In this document: positions 18,730 through 27,668 of the stretch, in pieces
How the letters are laid out: each line of letters starts with the position of its first letter
Numbering within the stretch: position 1 is the first letter of the stretch
From: Candidatus Poribacteria bacterium
GTDB lineage: Bacteria > Poribacteria > WGA-4E > JAJDTR01
Direction of reading: 5' to 3'
Length of the DNA: 41,577 nucleotides
Assembly: GCA_028820655.1 (NCBI GenBank)
Contig: JAPPIK010000044.1
Span: 1-41,577, forward strand
Position numbers and translations under genes: made by a program
Notes under the pieces: model-generated
Database searches by the model: none
Told to the model about the DNA's origin: nothing
What the model saw: the letters and a program-made list of their open reading frames with translations, nothing else

Positions 18730-19323
18730 ATGCCGAAACAACTGAGGATGGTTCGACCACATCTTGATGGTTTGCCCGAAATCGAAGTTCCGGTTGGTTA
18801 CGCCATACGGACTTATAGAGAAGGCGATGATGTGCACTGGGTTAATGTAATCAACGCCGCATTCAAAGAAACGTTCACGACATTCGATTTTTATGAGGAC
18901 ATTGGAGGCAAACCGTCTTTCAGTCCTGAAGGGCTATATTTTGCAACTTTCCAAGACACACCAGTAGCCACGACCTATGCGCGCCTTCTAGTCCCTGGTG
19001 AATCTGAAATGGGCTCTGTGCACATGGTCGCTGTAACTCCTGACCACACCGGGCACCGGCTTGGTCGATCCGTAACGCTTTCCGTTCTGCAGTATTTTCA
19101 ACAACGAAATTTCAAATGTGCAATTCTCGGCACCGACGATTTTCGGCTACCGGCTATCAAAACCTATCTGAATCTTGATTTCGTTCCTGTCTACATTGAT
19201 GTCGATCACCCCGAACGTTGGAGAAAAATCTTCCCCAAGCTCGGTTTGCCTGTGATGCCAGATCAAACCAATGCGCTCAGATGTACCTTGTCCGAGGAAC
19301 TATGGGCAAAAATTTCCGGCTAA
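18730..19323 (+). CDS. GNAT-family N-acetyltransferase
   Basis: The 197-aa protein has a GNAT fold. An N-terminal GYAIRTYREGDDVHWVNVINAAF gives way to the acetyl-CoA-binding strand-turn-helix MVAVTPDHTGHRLGRSV and a final AIKTYLNLDFVPVY, the usual motif B ending. A textbook TAAGGAGG lies 9 nt before the ATG, one of the strongest ribosome-binding sites in the window. The pattern recalls mycothiol-synthase-like GNATs, but the substrate is unknown. It is divergent from aroK and convergent with the kinase gene. Confidence 0.85.
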   Translation: MPKQLRMVRPHLDGLPEIEVPVGYAIRTYREGDDVHWVNVINAAFKETFTTFDFYEDIGGKPSFSPEGLYFATFQDTPVATTYARLLVPGESEMGSVHMVAVTPDHTGHRLGRSVTLSVLQYFQQRNFKCAILGTDDFRLPAIKTYLNLDFVPVYIDVDHPERWRKIFPKLGLPVMPDQTNALRCTLSEELWAKISG

Positions 19324-19739
19324 ATCAGCCCTCAATTCGGACCTCTGAGCGCATCAGTGTGTCCACGTCACGGCATCAATCGAAAACCGGTTGGATCATC
19401 CTCGCGGTTCACGAATTGACAGCACGGTGGAATGAGGCCTGTGTGCCATTGGCAAACGCTGGGTACTTTTCGCGAGCCAAAAGGAGAGAATCTAAGAGGA
19501 TGGTAAGTCGGGACGGATTGACACCGGGCAGAAATCACCGCACGCAAAGCCGAATGAAATGTATTAATCCTCTGCGACTAACGATGATTTGGCACAAAGT
19601 ACACCTGCTGCATAGCGTGCGGAGACTACACGAGATGTTAAGACCGGGCTTTCTACTCGCAGTTCTGTGGCAGCACCTCGCAAAACAAAGGGGTTACGAG
19701 GGAATCTCATTGGAATATGATGGTCACGTTCTCGCTATA
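19324..19739. other. convergent intergenic region, no gene recognised
   Basis: This 416-bp gap lies between the 3' ends of the acetyltransferase and kinase genes. A plus-strand frame stays open across it into the antisense of the kinase tail (19500-19802 would be about 100 codons, with AGAGG touching its ATG). It has no recognisable domain, so I do not call it. No intrinsic terminator with a T-run is visible. Confidence 0.4.
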
Positions 19740-21806
19740 TTATCTCCTTGCTTGCCACTGCTCTGTTTGCAAGGAATCCCCGTGGACTATCGCCGAACTT
19801 GAAGGACTACGTTCAGAATTCTGGAAAGTGACTTGGGTCGGGTCGGTAGAACACCTGTTAATCTCTCCCATCAGTCTTCGCGCTGCCGCAACTGCTTTTG
19901 ACGGTCTCTTGAAATTGTCGGCGACGGCGAAAATCTTTTGACAATAAACATCGACATGTTCAATATCACCATTTGTGCGTGCGTCTTCGGCAGCGTTCAA
20001 ATAATATACTGAGGCGTTAGACCAATTCTCGTCGGCCAATTCCTCAGACTCACCGTGTTTATAGTGGTCCGCTGACAGCACGCACTGTGTTGCGGCCTGC
20101 GCCCAAAGTTGTCGCCTACTCATGCCCTCCGCAAGTTTGGCATAACATTCTCCAGCCCTGTTAGCCATAGTTCTGGCGCTCCCGGGACGTTTAGCCGCGA
20201 CATTAGCTAACCGAGCGCGTGCGTAACAGTCTGCAGCCAACTCCCAATCAGAAGCTGCTATAAAGTCTGCAGCTGACCGGCTGTATGATTCTGCAAGTTT
20301 CTTATATTCGGATTTTGCACGTTTATTTCTTTGGCGGGTATAACTCTCAGCCGCGCGGCAAATTTGAGCAGCATTTCGCTCGTGCGGATATTTTGTATTT
20401 TCATGTAGTGACCGCAAAATCGACTCTGCGTGATGCGGCTCCGTCAGTGAGGAATCGGTGAAGGTTGTTGGCTGGGGTCCTGACTCAATCTCCTCCATAT
20501 CGGTTACCACCGAATCCACGCCATTGGACGATTCAACCGCGGAAATCGGAATATGTTGATGGGTGAACCGGGTTACAAGGTCTTCCACTTCATTGGGGGG
20601 TAACTGTTCTATCAAACGCGCAATTTCATCTGCTTTGGAGGGTATTTTGGTATTCGAGGCCCACTCCGTTACTGACTGGAAGATCCTCTCTGCTTGAATT
20701 GAAAGTCCATTTTCTCTGACGTAAAGGCTATGCGCTTCCTGAAGTTCTCTCAACGCTCGGATTAGATCCTTCTGGCGAATATATCCTTCAGCACGGTCAT
20801 AGTATGCGCTAGACTCTTGTTCAAGCCGATGTTGTCTGTGTCGCTCTTCTTCTGTTCGCTGATGGTATTGGACTTCTAATTCAATTCGTCGTGCCAGATC
20901 GGCTGAAAGTCGTAACTCCTTTCTCGTTTTAGAAAGTTTTGCATTCGACCTATCCTGATCCGGGGATTCGGCTAACACCTCACGCACCGTCTTTGCATAC
21001 CACGAAGAGCGGATGGTGTCCAAATCCTGATACATTTCTGCAGCGGTCTGATGGCGTGAGTCGACATTTCTGTGTAAGACTTTCTGCAAAAAAACGTGCA
21101 ACTCGTCGGGCACTTCATCATCGAATTCAACCTCTGCACCAAGCTTTTTCATCTTTATTTCATCATGAGTTCTGCCCCAGAATGGAAAACGTCCAGTTAC
21201 CATCTCAAAGAGTACCAATCCCAAAGAGTATAAATCGACGCGATAATCGTATTCACCGTCATATTGCTCTGGTGCCATGTATTTCCGCGTGCCCGTGACT
21301 GTTGCGGCGATGTCGTTGGTTGCTTCAAGTATACACGCCACACCAAAATCGGTGAGTTTCGCAGTATCGTCGGACGTCAAGAGGATGTTCTGAGGTTTTA
21401 TATCTCGGTGGATGATGTTCTGAGCGTGTACAGCCGTTAACCCTCGACAGATATCCAAGGCGATGTTGACCGCGCGACCGGGAGATAACGAATCAGCGGA
21501 CATCTGTTCATGGAGCGTGGAACCGTCTACGTACTCCATGACGATATAAGCGACATATTCATCCTCTCCGGGTTCGACGGTGTGGATTGACACAATGTTC
21601 TGGTGTCCCCAATTCAGAGTCATAGCGCTTAGTTCAGCCAATAAATAGCGAAATCGTCCTGAAGGATAAACAGATTTCGGGAGTGCCTTAATCGCTACGA
21701 TTCGATTCGTAAGTTCCTCCTTTGCAAGAAATACGGACGCAAAACTTCCATTATTGATCAGTTTTTCAATCCGATATTTTCCTAGGACTAATCCGTTAAT
21801 TTGCAT
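19740..21806 (-). CDS. Ser/Thr protein kinase with long helical C-terminal region
   Basis: This is a Hanks-type protein kinase of 688 aa. The glycine-rich loop reads NNGSFASVF (18-26), the ATP lysine is K40, the catalytic loop is HRDIKPQN with D135, DFG is at 153-155, and YMAPEQY follows. The kinase domain ends near residue 280. No transmembrane segment is seen, so it should be cytoplasmic. The remaining ~400 residues are predominantly helical: a charged coiled-coil-like stretch (about 300-350), a spacer, and Ala/Tyr-rich helix repeats (about 480-650) resembling TPR or SEL1 arrays. The ATG at 21806 is chosen because GGAGAG lies about 8 nt upstream; a GTG 30 bp earlier is less likely. The target and signal are unknown. 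Confidence 0.93.
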   Translation of the reverse strand: MQINGLVLGKYRIEKLINNGSFASVFLAKEELTNRIVAIKALPKSVYPSGRFRYLLAELSAMTLNWGHQNIVSIHTVEPGEDEYVAYIVMEYVDGSTLHEQMSADSLSPGRAVNIALDICRGLTAVHAQNIIHRDIKPQNILLTSDDTAKLTDFGVACILEATNDIAATVTGTRKYMAPEQYDGEYDYRVDLYSLGLVLFEMVTGRFPFWGRTHDEIKMKKLGAEVEFDDEVPDELHVFLQKVLHRNVDSRHQTAAEMYQDLDTIRSSWYAKTVREVLAESPDQDRSNAKLSKTRKELRLSADLARRIELEVQYHQRTEEERHRQHRLEQESSAYYDRAEGYIRQKDLIRALRELQEAHSLYVRENGLSIQAERIFQSVTEWASNTKIPSKADEIARLIEQLPPNEVEDLVTRFTHQHIPISAVESSNGVDSVVTDMEEIESGPQPTTFTDSSLTEPHHAESILRSLHENTKYPHERNAAQICRAAESYTRQRNKRAKSEYKKLAESYSRSAADFIAASDWELAADCYARARLANVAAKRPGSARTMANRAGECYAKLAEGMSRRQLWAQAATQCVLSADHYKHGESEELADENWSNASVYYLNAAEDARTNGDIEHVDVYCQKIFAVADNFKRPSKAVAAARRLMGEINRCSTDPTQVTFQNSERSPSSSAIVHGDSLQTEQWQARR

Positions 21807-21863
21807 AGTTGACTCTCCAAGTACGACTGGAAGCACCTAGCTGCCTTTGTGGAGTAGTGAGAG

Positions 21864-21890
21864 ATTATCACAAATCCACGAGGCTGTCAA
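21864..21890 (-). promoter_or_regulatory. putative promoter of the protein kinase gene
   Basis: Read on the minus strand, a perfect TTGACA (21885-21890) precedes GATAAT (21864-21869), which has a TGT extended -10. The 15-bp spacing is short. Transcription would start near 21857, about 50 nt before the kinase ATG. It lies back to back with the CNNM promoter at 21912-21940. Confidence 0.38.
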
Positions 21891-21911
21891 TGATAAATGG
21901 CCAGATTATTG

Positions 21912-21940
21912 TTGTTATCTGTGAAGTGATGTGCTATAAT
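21912..21940 (+). promoter_or_regulatory. sigma70-type promoter for the CNNM/CorC genes
   Basis: TTGTTA at 21912-21917 and TATAAT at 21935-21940 are 17 bp apart with an extended -10 TGC at 21932-21934. The -35 and extended -10 are the same words as in the promoter at 1831-1860. The predicted start is near 21947, leaving a leader of about 160 nt before 22110. Nothing else is seen in the 303-bp divergent gap. Confidence 0.55.
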
Positions 21941-22109
21941 GATTTTGGATTTGCCAACATAGAGGTGGAAGACTTGGCTTTTCCGCAGCATCGGAACGTG
22001 TGATGGCATCATGTACACATGCATCCAGCCGCCACCCGCTCAAGTCATTTCATACTTCGTATGCGCAAATCGCAGGCAATCACCGGATTTCCCTCGACAT
22101 CCATAAGAC

Positions 22110-23495
22110 ATGGAAATTGACCAACTCTTGCCCCAGTTATTAGGATTGGGGCTGCTTCTTTTACTTTCCGGCTATTTCTCGGGATCAGAGACTGCTCTAT
22201 GCGCTCTGACGAGGGTTCAGGTAGAACGCCTACGGACAGAAAAAAGAAGAAATAGTGTCGCCATCGTCAATTTCGTCGACAATCCCCGCCGCCTGTTTAT
22301 TACCCTCCTGCTAGGCAATACTCTCGTCAACGTAGCATTTGCAACGATAGCTTATTGGCTGATTCGTGATTTGCCGGTCTTTGTACACTTAGAGAGACTC
22401 AACAACGACACCCTTCAACACGGCGTCGAGTTTGTTGTTGGAACACTATTGATAGTCTCGCCGTTATTGATCTTCGGTGAGATAGTCCCTAAAACTCATG
22501 CCATAAGACATCCGGAGTTTTTTGCCCGCATCACCGCTCGGTCTCTATGGAGCTTCTCCATAGTAATCTCACCCTTACGCGCTTTTTTGCGTATTATCGT
22601 GAATTTCCTAATGCCTTTGTTTGGTGCAAGCCATACCGCAAAAGCTGAACGCCTGACCACTAGCGACTTCAAGACGATTCTTGACACGGATGAAGTAAAG
22701 GGGCTACAAGCTGATGAGCGCGCGATTCTTGGCAATGTCCTCGAATTGTGGACTATCGAAGCCAAAGAAATCATGGTGCCTCGAACCGATATGGTTGCGC
22801 TTGAAATCTCGGCGAGAATTCAAGAAGCGTTAACGAGAGCCAAAGAGTTTGGATACTCCCGGATCCCAATCTATCGGAATCAGATAGACGACGTATGCGG
22901 CATTTTCCAGGTTAAGGACATACCCTCATGGCGGCATGTGGACATTCGGAATATGACGTTAGAGACTTTCCTGAACGGACGTCATCATATCGGAACATCT
23001 GACTTAGAAAACACCCTTGTACGCCAACCCGTTTTCGTTCTCGAAACGAAGAAACTCGCAGATCTTCTATTGGAACTTACTCGGCAGAAGACGAATATGG
23101 CAATCCTCTTGGACGAATACGGCGGCGTTTCCGGTATTACCACGATCGAAGACATTCTCGAACAGTTGGTTGGCGACATTGTCGATGAACATGACACCGC
23201 GCTAAAGTCTCCTAACATTATCTCAAGCCCTGACAATCCTTCGCTCATTGAAGTTTCAGGAAGAGTCAGCGTAAAGTCCATAAACCAACAATTGCACTTG
23301 ACGCTCGACGAAGACATTGCTGACACTATTGGAGGATACGTCCTTGCTCTTCTTGGTCGCGTGCCGACGGTTGGAGAATCTGAGCAGGATAGAAACGGTA
23401 TCCGATTTGAGATTGCCGCAATGGAGGGAAACTTCGTTGGTGTTGTAATAATGACGCTCCCTCAACAAACTAATTCCCATCTAGACACTACCTAA
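22110..23495 (+). CDS. CNNM/CBS/CorC-family membrane protein, first paralogue
   Basis: The 461-aa protein has the architecture of the HlyC/CorC/CNNM family. An N-terminal DUF21 membrane domain (about 1-170, four hydrophobic segments) includes the family sequence YFSGSETALCAL. Two CBS domains follow (about 215-345, with VMVPRTDM-like EIMVPRTDMVAL and ILLDEYGGVSGITTIEDILEQLVGDI), and a C-terminal CorC_HlyC domain ends the protein. Members are linked to magnesium or other cation transport, and the CBS pair likely binds adenine nucleotides. Hemolysin activity should not be inferred. The leader lacks a clear Shine-Dalgarno sequence. A paralogue follows 111 bp downstream. Confidence 0.92.
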   Translation: MEIDQLLPQLLGLGLLLLLSGYFSGSETALCALTRVQVERLRTEKRRNSVAIVNFVDNPRRLFITLLLGNTLVNVAFATIAYWLIRDLPVFVHLERLNNDTLQHGVEFVVGTLLIVSPLLIFGEIVPKTHAIRHPEFFARITARSLWSFSIVISPLRAFLRIIVNFLMPLFGASHTAKAERLTTSDFKTILDTDEVKGLQADERAILGNVLELWTIEAKEIMVPRTDMVALEISARIQEALTRAKEFGYSRIPIYRNQIDDVCGIFQVKDIPSWRHVDIRNMTLETFLNGRHHIGTSDLENTLVRQPVFVLETKKLADLLLELTRQKTNMAILLDEYGGVSGITTIEDILEQLVGDIVDEHDTALKSPNIISSPDNPSLIEVSGRVSVKSINQQLHLTLDEDIADTIGGYVLALLGRVPTVGESEQDRNGIRFEIAAMEGNFVGVVIMTLPQQTNSHLDTT

Positions 23496-23606
23496 TCAAC
23501 GGGATGTCAATAAGAACGCTATACCGGTGTTCGCCACATCCAAATCTATTCAATTCAAGAGTCCGCACCTAGAGAGTTTAATGACTGTACCAGAGATACT
23601 ATTGCG

Positions 23607-25055
23607 ATGAATCGAGTTCAAGTCTCAACAGTTGTATTCATTCTGGTTTGCTGCGTATTTTTGGCCGGATCGACTAGTCATAACGGGCTAGAAGCGACAC
23701 GGGAGAATAACATACTCCAATTCGCTATTCTCTTGGGCGGTCTGACTATTTTCGTTGTTTTATCAGCATTCTATTCGGGATCGGAGACGGCGACGGTTTC
23801 TCTTGATAGACTCAAGATATATCAGCTTGCCGAACAGGGAGACAAGAAGGCCCAGATCGTGAAAAAACTGGTTGATACCCCCGAGAAGACCCTCGGGATG
23901 ACGCTAGTAGGAACAAACATCGCTAATGTATTGGCGTCCCAAATGGGACTGCTATTTGTAATAGCACTGCTGCAAATGTCCACAATTGTGCAGACCATAC
24001 TAGCGAGTCTGCGGACCAACGAACAAGCGGCGGCGACTCTTATATCCACGGGATTAATCTTGGTATTCGGCGAGCTTCTACCGAAAACAATATTCCGAGT
24101 GAAAGCCAACTCACTCGCGCTACGTTATGCGGTTCCGTTGAGGATTTCCAATATCATCTTACGTCCAATCGTCAACGGAATATCCTACTTGACTGGTTTC
24201 CTCGTTCGAATCGGTCAAAAACGAGCGGCTCCGGCTGCCCCCGATACCCAACGCGACGAATTGCGACTATTAGCGTCGATGGGTGAACAATCCGGTGGTA
24301 TTTTGGAAGACCAAAGACGGATGATTCACAGCGTTTTAAATCTTCACAATCGCACGGTAGAACAGGTGATGGTACCGTTGGTTGACATCGTTGCTGTCGA
24401 AAGAGATACGAATGTTGATACCTTCTTAAAAATCGCTGCGGAAGCAGGCTATTCTCGAATACCCGTTTTTGAAGATCAAGTTAACAACGTTATCGGCATT
24501 GTTCATCTGCTTGATATCATCTATTCGAATGACGACTCTAAAAGGCTTGAGTCGTTCATTCGCCCGAATCTCCATTTTGTTCCAGCATCAAAGCCGACAA
24601 ATGTCCTTCTAAAGGAAATTCAGCAGAGCCATCATACTATGGTGTTCGTCGTGGATGAATACGGTGGGGTTGTGGGCTTGAGCACTGTGGAAGATTTGCT
24701 TGAGGAAATCGTGGGCGAACTGTCCGATGAACGCGACCAGCGGGACGATCCGGAAGTAGCCCACGTGATCGGCCCACGTCTATTGGAGTGCGACGGTCGA
24801 ACAGAAATTGGTATCCTATCGGACAAGTATGAAGTACCAATTCCGGTAGGAGATTACGAGACTGTAGCGGGGTTTGTTCTTGATCGCGTGGGGAACATTC
24901 CAAATCCGGGCGACAAGATTGAAACAGATGATTTTGTTATCACGGTTTCGGACGCGGACGCACGAAGCATTCGCAAAGTTCGGATTCGCCGCAAATCAGG
25001 CAGTTTTGCCAAAATTGAAGCGCAAAGACAAGGACTGGTAACAAACTGTGTTTAG
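23607..25055 (+). CDS. CNNM/CBS/CorC-family membrane protein, second paralogue
   Basis: The 482-aa protein has the same domain order as its upstream neighbour but is clearly diverged. An extra N-terminal hydrophobic segment (about 7-22) may be a signal anchor. The DUF21 domain starts with FYSGSETATVSLDRL. The CBS pair contains QVMVPLVDIVAVE and VVDEYGGVVGLSTVEDLLEEIVGEL, and the CorC_HlyC domain ends the protein. Probable role is cation efflux or transport in the inner membrane. It is probably co-transcribed with the first paralogue and ends 17 bp from the convergent SDR gene, with no obvious terminator between them. Confidence 0.92.
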   Translation: MNRVQVSTVVFILVCCVFLAGSTSHNGLEATRENNILQFAILLGGLTIFVVLSAFYSGSETATVSLDRLKIYQLAEQGDKKAQIVKKLVDTPEKTLGMTLVGTNIANVLASQMGLLFVIALLQMSTIVQTILASLRTNEQAAATLISTGLILVFGELLPKTIFRVKANSLALRYAVPLRISNIILRPIVNGISYLTGFLVRIGQKRAAPAAPDTQRDELRLLASMGEQSGGILEDQRRMIHSVLNLHNRTVEQVMVPLVDIVAVERDTNVDTFLKIAAEAGYSRIPVFEDQVNNVIGIVHLLDIIYSNDDSKRLESFIRPNLHFVPASKPTNVLLKEIQQSHHTMVFVVDEYGGVVGLSTVEDLLEEIVGELSDERDQRDDPEVAHVIGPRLLECDGRTEIGILSDKYEVPIPVGDYETVAGFVLDRVGNIPNPGDKIETDDFVITVSDADARSIRKVRIRRKSGSFAKIEAQRQGLVTNCV

Positions 25056-25072
25056 CGCGTAAACAAGCTGAA

Positions 25073-25804
25073 TCACAGAATGCCAAGCGGCGGTGCTACA
25101 TTTATCTCTTCGACAACCATGCCCAAGGGTTGCTTCGCAACTGACAGAATTGCGTTAGCCACGTGCGCTGGCTTTAACATCTGGTCGAAATCAGGGTGCT
25201 GATCTATCTTGTCCCAAAAGGACGTGTGAGTTGCCCCCGGCAACACTGCCGTCACCCGAATATTCTCCTCCCGCACTTCATCGGATAAGACTCTAGTCAG
25301 AGCCAAAGCTCCCGCCTTAGCCGCACAATAAGCACCCGCACCGCTGAAGACGTTTTTTGCAGCCACCGACAACACATTGATAATTTGGCCTGATTTGCGC
25401 TTCAGCATCGGCCCAAGGACGTATTTCGAGCAGAAAAAAAGGCTGGTGAGGTTCGACGCGATCACGGCGTCCCAATCACCCAAATCAAACTCCGAAACCC
25501 TTCCGAACTTGCCCAACCCGGCGTTATTTACCAAAATATCAATTTGACCATAACGAGCCAAGGCGGATTGCACTATCCGCTCTGCCTGTTCAGGTTGAGT
25601 GACATCAGCGCGCACGGTAAGCGCTTCGCCTCCATTGTCGCGGATTCGTTGAGCAATGGCTTCCAATTCTGGAATCGTCCGCGCACCCAATATAACCTTC
25701 GATCCAACTTTACCAAATGCAATCGCGGTCTCGGCACCTATTCCCCGGGAGGCACCGGTAATGATTACAACTTGATTCTTTAGAGTTTGTTCGCCTATGC
25801 TCAA
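25073..25804 (-). CDS. short-chain dehydrogenase/reductase
   Basis: This is a 243-aa classical SDR. The cofactor motif TGASRGIG lies at residues 16-23, the structural NNAG near 90, a catalytic Ser in INVLSVAA, and the YxxxK pair in AYCAAKAG. An Arg at the end of strand 2 (GARTIPE) and the lack of an acidic residue there suggest NADPH preference, which is an inference. The start is a TTG with no good Shine-Dalgarno sequence, so the exact N-terminus is uncertain. The 117-bp spacer to folE means the SDR could be the third gene of the pterin unit, where an SDR would fit as a pteridine reductase, but nothing in the sequence proves it. Confidence 0.88.
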   Translation of the reverse strand: MSIGEQTLKNQVVIITGASRGIGAETAIAFGKVGSKVILGARTIPELEAIAQRIRDNGGEALTVRADVTQPEQAERIVQSALARYGQIDILVNNAGLGKFGRVSEFDLGDWDAVIASNLTSLFFCSKYVLGPMLKRKSGQIINVLSVAAKNVFSGAGAYCAAKAGALALTRVLSDEVREENIRVTAVLPGATHTSFWDKIDQHPDFDQMLKPAHVANAILSVAKQPLGMVVEEINVAPPLGIL

Positions 25805-25921
25805 TCTACGTACCGTACAAAATTTGAGTTATTTGTGAGATGAAGTGTGCTAGCCTGCCCATCTTCGCACCGCGGAAGGGATCGCAACTTTGAATTTCAC
25901 GCAATATCAAGGGGTAGGAAC

Positions 25922-26617
25922 TCATTTTGACTGACAACTCTGCATGAATTCCGACCGCGTGGAATCTTTATCCCTGAATTCGCCTAGCATGACATTTGTA
26001 ATCGTCTTGGAATTCTGTTTTTCGACACCACGAATCATCATACACATGTGTTGCGCCTCAATGATTACGGCAACTCCGAGCGGGTGAAGAGCTTCATCCA
26101 ACGTCCTGGCAATTTGCTCAGTCAATCGCTCTTGTACCTGCAACCGGCGGGCAAACATATCCACAATCCGGGGTATTTTGCTCAGACCGATAATCTTTCC
26201 GCTTGGAATATAACCCACATGGCAGTTGCCAAAAAACGGAAGAATATGGTGCTCGCACAAACTATAGAATTCAATGTTCTTTACGATGACCATGTCGTCA
26301 TAGTCTTCATTGAATATGGCGCCATTGAGAATATCCTTGCTATCTTGGTGATATCCCTGAGTCATGAAGGAGATTGCCGTCGATGCTCGACGAGGGGTTT
26401 TGACAAGCCCACCACGAGAAGGATCCTCGCCGATTTGCATCAAAATCTCTGCGTAAATGTCTTCCAGCAAGGGATTTGCTATCCCGAATTCATCCTCGAC
26501 GGATGCACCGCCATGCGAGTGGAGCATTGACCGATGCTCGGTGACTTGAGCCCTAACATCCATCTTGTCCGAACTTTCAGGATTTGACGTAAAATTTGCA
26601 TCTGCAGTATCACTCAT
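25922..26617 (-). CDS. folE: GTP cyclohydrolase I
   Basis: FolE converts GTP to 7,8-dihydroneopterin triphosphate, the entry to folate, biopterin and queuosine pathways. The 231-aa protein has an N-terminal extension of about 50 polar residues, then the catalytic domain with the zinc ligands Cys and His in [12 protein letters not shown] and a second Cys in [17 protein letters not shown]. The conserved [27 protein letters not shown] is complete. Its ATG overlaps the stop of the upstream pterin-synthase gene (ATGA), so the two are translationally coupled. That pairing argues for a pathway that uses both enzymes. Confidence 0.96.
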   Translation of the reverse strand: MSDTADANFTSNPESSDKMDVRAQVTEHRSMLHSHGGASVEDEFGIANPLLEDIYAEILMQIGEDPSRGGLVKTPRRASTAISFMTQGYHQDSKDILNGAIFNEDYDDMVIVKNIEFYSLCEHHILPFFGNCHVGYIPSGKIIGLSKIPRIVDMFARRLQVQERLTEQIARTLDEALHPLGVAVIIEAQHMCMMIRGVEKQNSKTITNVMLGEFRDKDSTRSEFMQSCQSK

Positions 26618-27456
26618 GGATGATTTACCTCTGTCGTTTCACCGTAATAGTCAAAATGATTCCTAGGCGTTTCCTTTAATCGAAGTCGATGCAACATGAT
26701 GGGTTTCAAGGGTTTCTCAAGTAACTCCCATATGACTCTTACGAAATTCTCAGACGTTGGATTGAGCACGTCAAATTCGTCAGTGTCGAGATTCAGATGT
26801 TTATGATCGAATCGCGCATGAATCTGTTTGTGAACGATTTTATCTAGGCTATTGGGGGTAACAATCATCCCGGTTTTCGGATGGACATCGCCCTTAATCA
26901 TGACTTCAAGCACATAATTGTGGCCGTGCCCATGAAGGTTGTTGCACTTGCCAAACGTTTCCCTGTTCTCTTCATCACTCAGAAGTTGGCTATGCAATCG
27001 ATGCGATGCGTTAAATTCATAAACCTTGGTGAGATAAACCATTCGAGGTTCTCCGTAAAAATCGGCAAACGCAGCCGAATCTTCGTAGACGCGAACACGG
27101 TGCAAGTCTGTAAATTCCAATCGAGAATCAATCGCACTCCAGATCTCAATCGCGATGTTTTCGGTGGTCGGTTGTAGCTGCGAATCGTTTGCGAAAACCG
27201 GATGTTGGAGGTTTATATATTTGTGGTCGTAATGGACGAGCACTTGATTCCTAAGAAGCTGGTCAAGATCCGCTAAGTTGATGACCATCCCATCATCGTT
27301 AGAGGTCATTCCTCTAATTGTTACTTCAACAACATAGTTATGCCCATGGTGGTTGGCGGCGGGACCAAATAGTTCATAGTTTTCCTTATCGGTGAGTTCG
27401 GGGAGGCAAAGGGTGTGTGAGGCTTCAAAGGCTGCTTGGCGGGTGAGATAGTGCAT
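26614..27456 (-). CDS. tandem-domain 6-pyruvoyl-tetrahydropterin synthase/QueD-family protein
   Basis: The family converts 7,8-dihydroneopterin triphosphate to 6-pyruvoyl- or 6-carboxy-tetrahydropterin. The 280-aa product is two family domains in one chain (about 1-138 and 139-280). Each has the zinc histidines: H14 and HHGHNY (H37, H39) in the first, ASHRL and HGHGHNY in the second. The second domain keeps the catalytic cysteine in FGKCNN. The first reads FGPAAN, with Ala33 where the cysteine should be and a loop two residues shorter. It may therefore be a non-catalytic or altered half. The gene is coupled to folE by a 4-bp overlap. It may serve queuosine or a tetrahydropterin cofactor; I cannot decide which, so no symbol is given. 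Confidence 0.9.
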   Translation of the reverse strand: MHYLTRQAAFEASHTLCLPELTDKENYELFGPAANHHGHNYVVEVTIRGMTSNDDGMVINLADLDQLLRNQVLVHYDHKYINLQHPVFANDSQLQPTTENIAIEIWSAIDSRLEFTDLHRVRVYEDSAAFADFYGEPRMVYLTKVYEFNASHRLHSQLLSDEENRETFGKCNNLHGHGHNYVLEVMIKGDVHPKTGMIVTPNSLDKIVHKQIHARFDHKHLNLDTDEFDVLNPTSENFVRVIWELLEKPLKPIMLHRLRLKETPRNHFDYYGETTEVNHP

Positions 27457-27537
27457 GCAATAAACTGCTACGTTCTAGACTGAAACATCAAAACCTGTGG
27501 TGCAAAAACTCTGTGCTGATGCGTAACCCTTCGCTAG

Positions 27538-27579
27538 GCGGGAAAAGGCAATACTCATCTCGTCATTCCCTTTTCCCGC
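27538..27579. other. long-stem hairpin between peroxiredoxin and pterin genes
   Basis: GCGGGAAAAGG (27538-27548) and its exact complement CCTTTTCCCGC (27569-27579) form an 11-bp stem; three more pairs follow inside after one mismatch. It is downstream of the peroxiredoxin stop and upstream of the pterin synthase start on the same strand. No T-run follows in either direction, so it is a terminator-like or leader structure rather than a canonical intrinsic terminator. Confidence 0.45.
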
Positions 27580-27668
27580 GTAAACCATAGATTTACTTCA
27601 ACCAACTGTCCAACGTTCGTGAATCATCTTCATTTCGCAACACACCATATATGACTGGGGTGAGTAGC

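Noticed and set aside
19500-19802. 100-codon plus-strand ORF between the acetyltransferase and the kinase
   Set aside because: It runs into the antisense of the kinase tail, its AGAGG touches the ATG, and no domain is recognisable.
22110-25055. Hemolysins, as CorC/HlyC-type genes are sometimes labelled
   Set aside because: The DUF21-CBS-CorC architecture points to cation transport proteins; nothing in the sequence supports toxin activity.
26048-26530. Plus-strand open frame of 160 codons
   Set aside because: It is antisense to folE, which has complete catalytic motifs on the minus strand.
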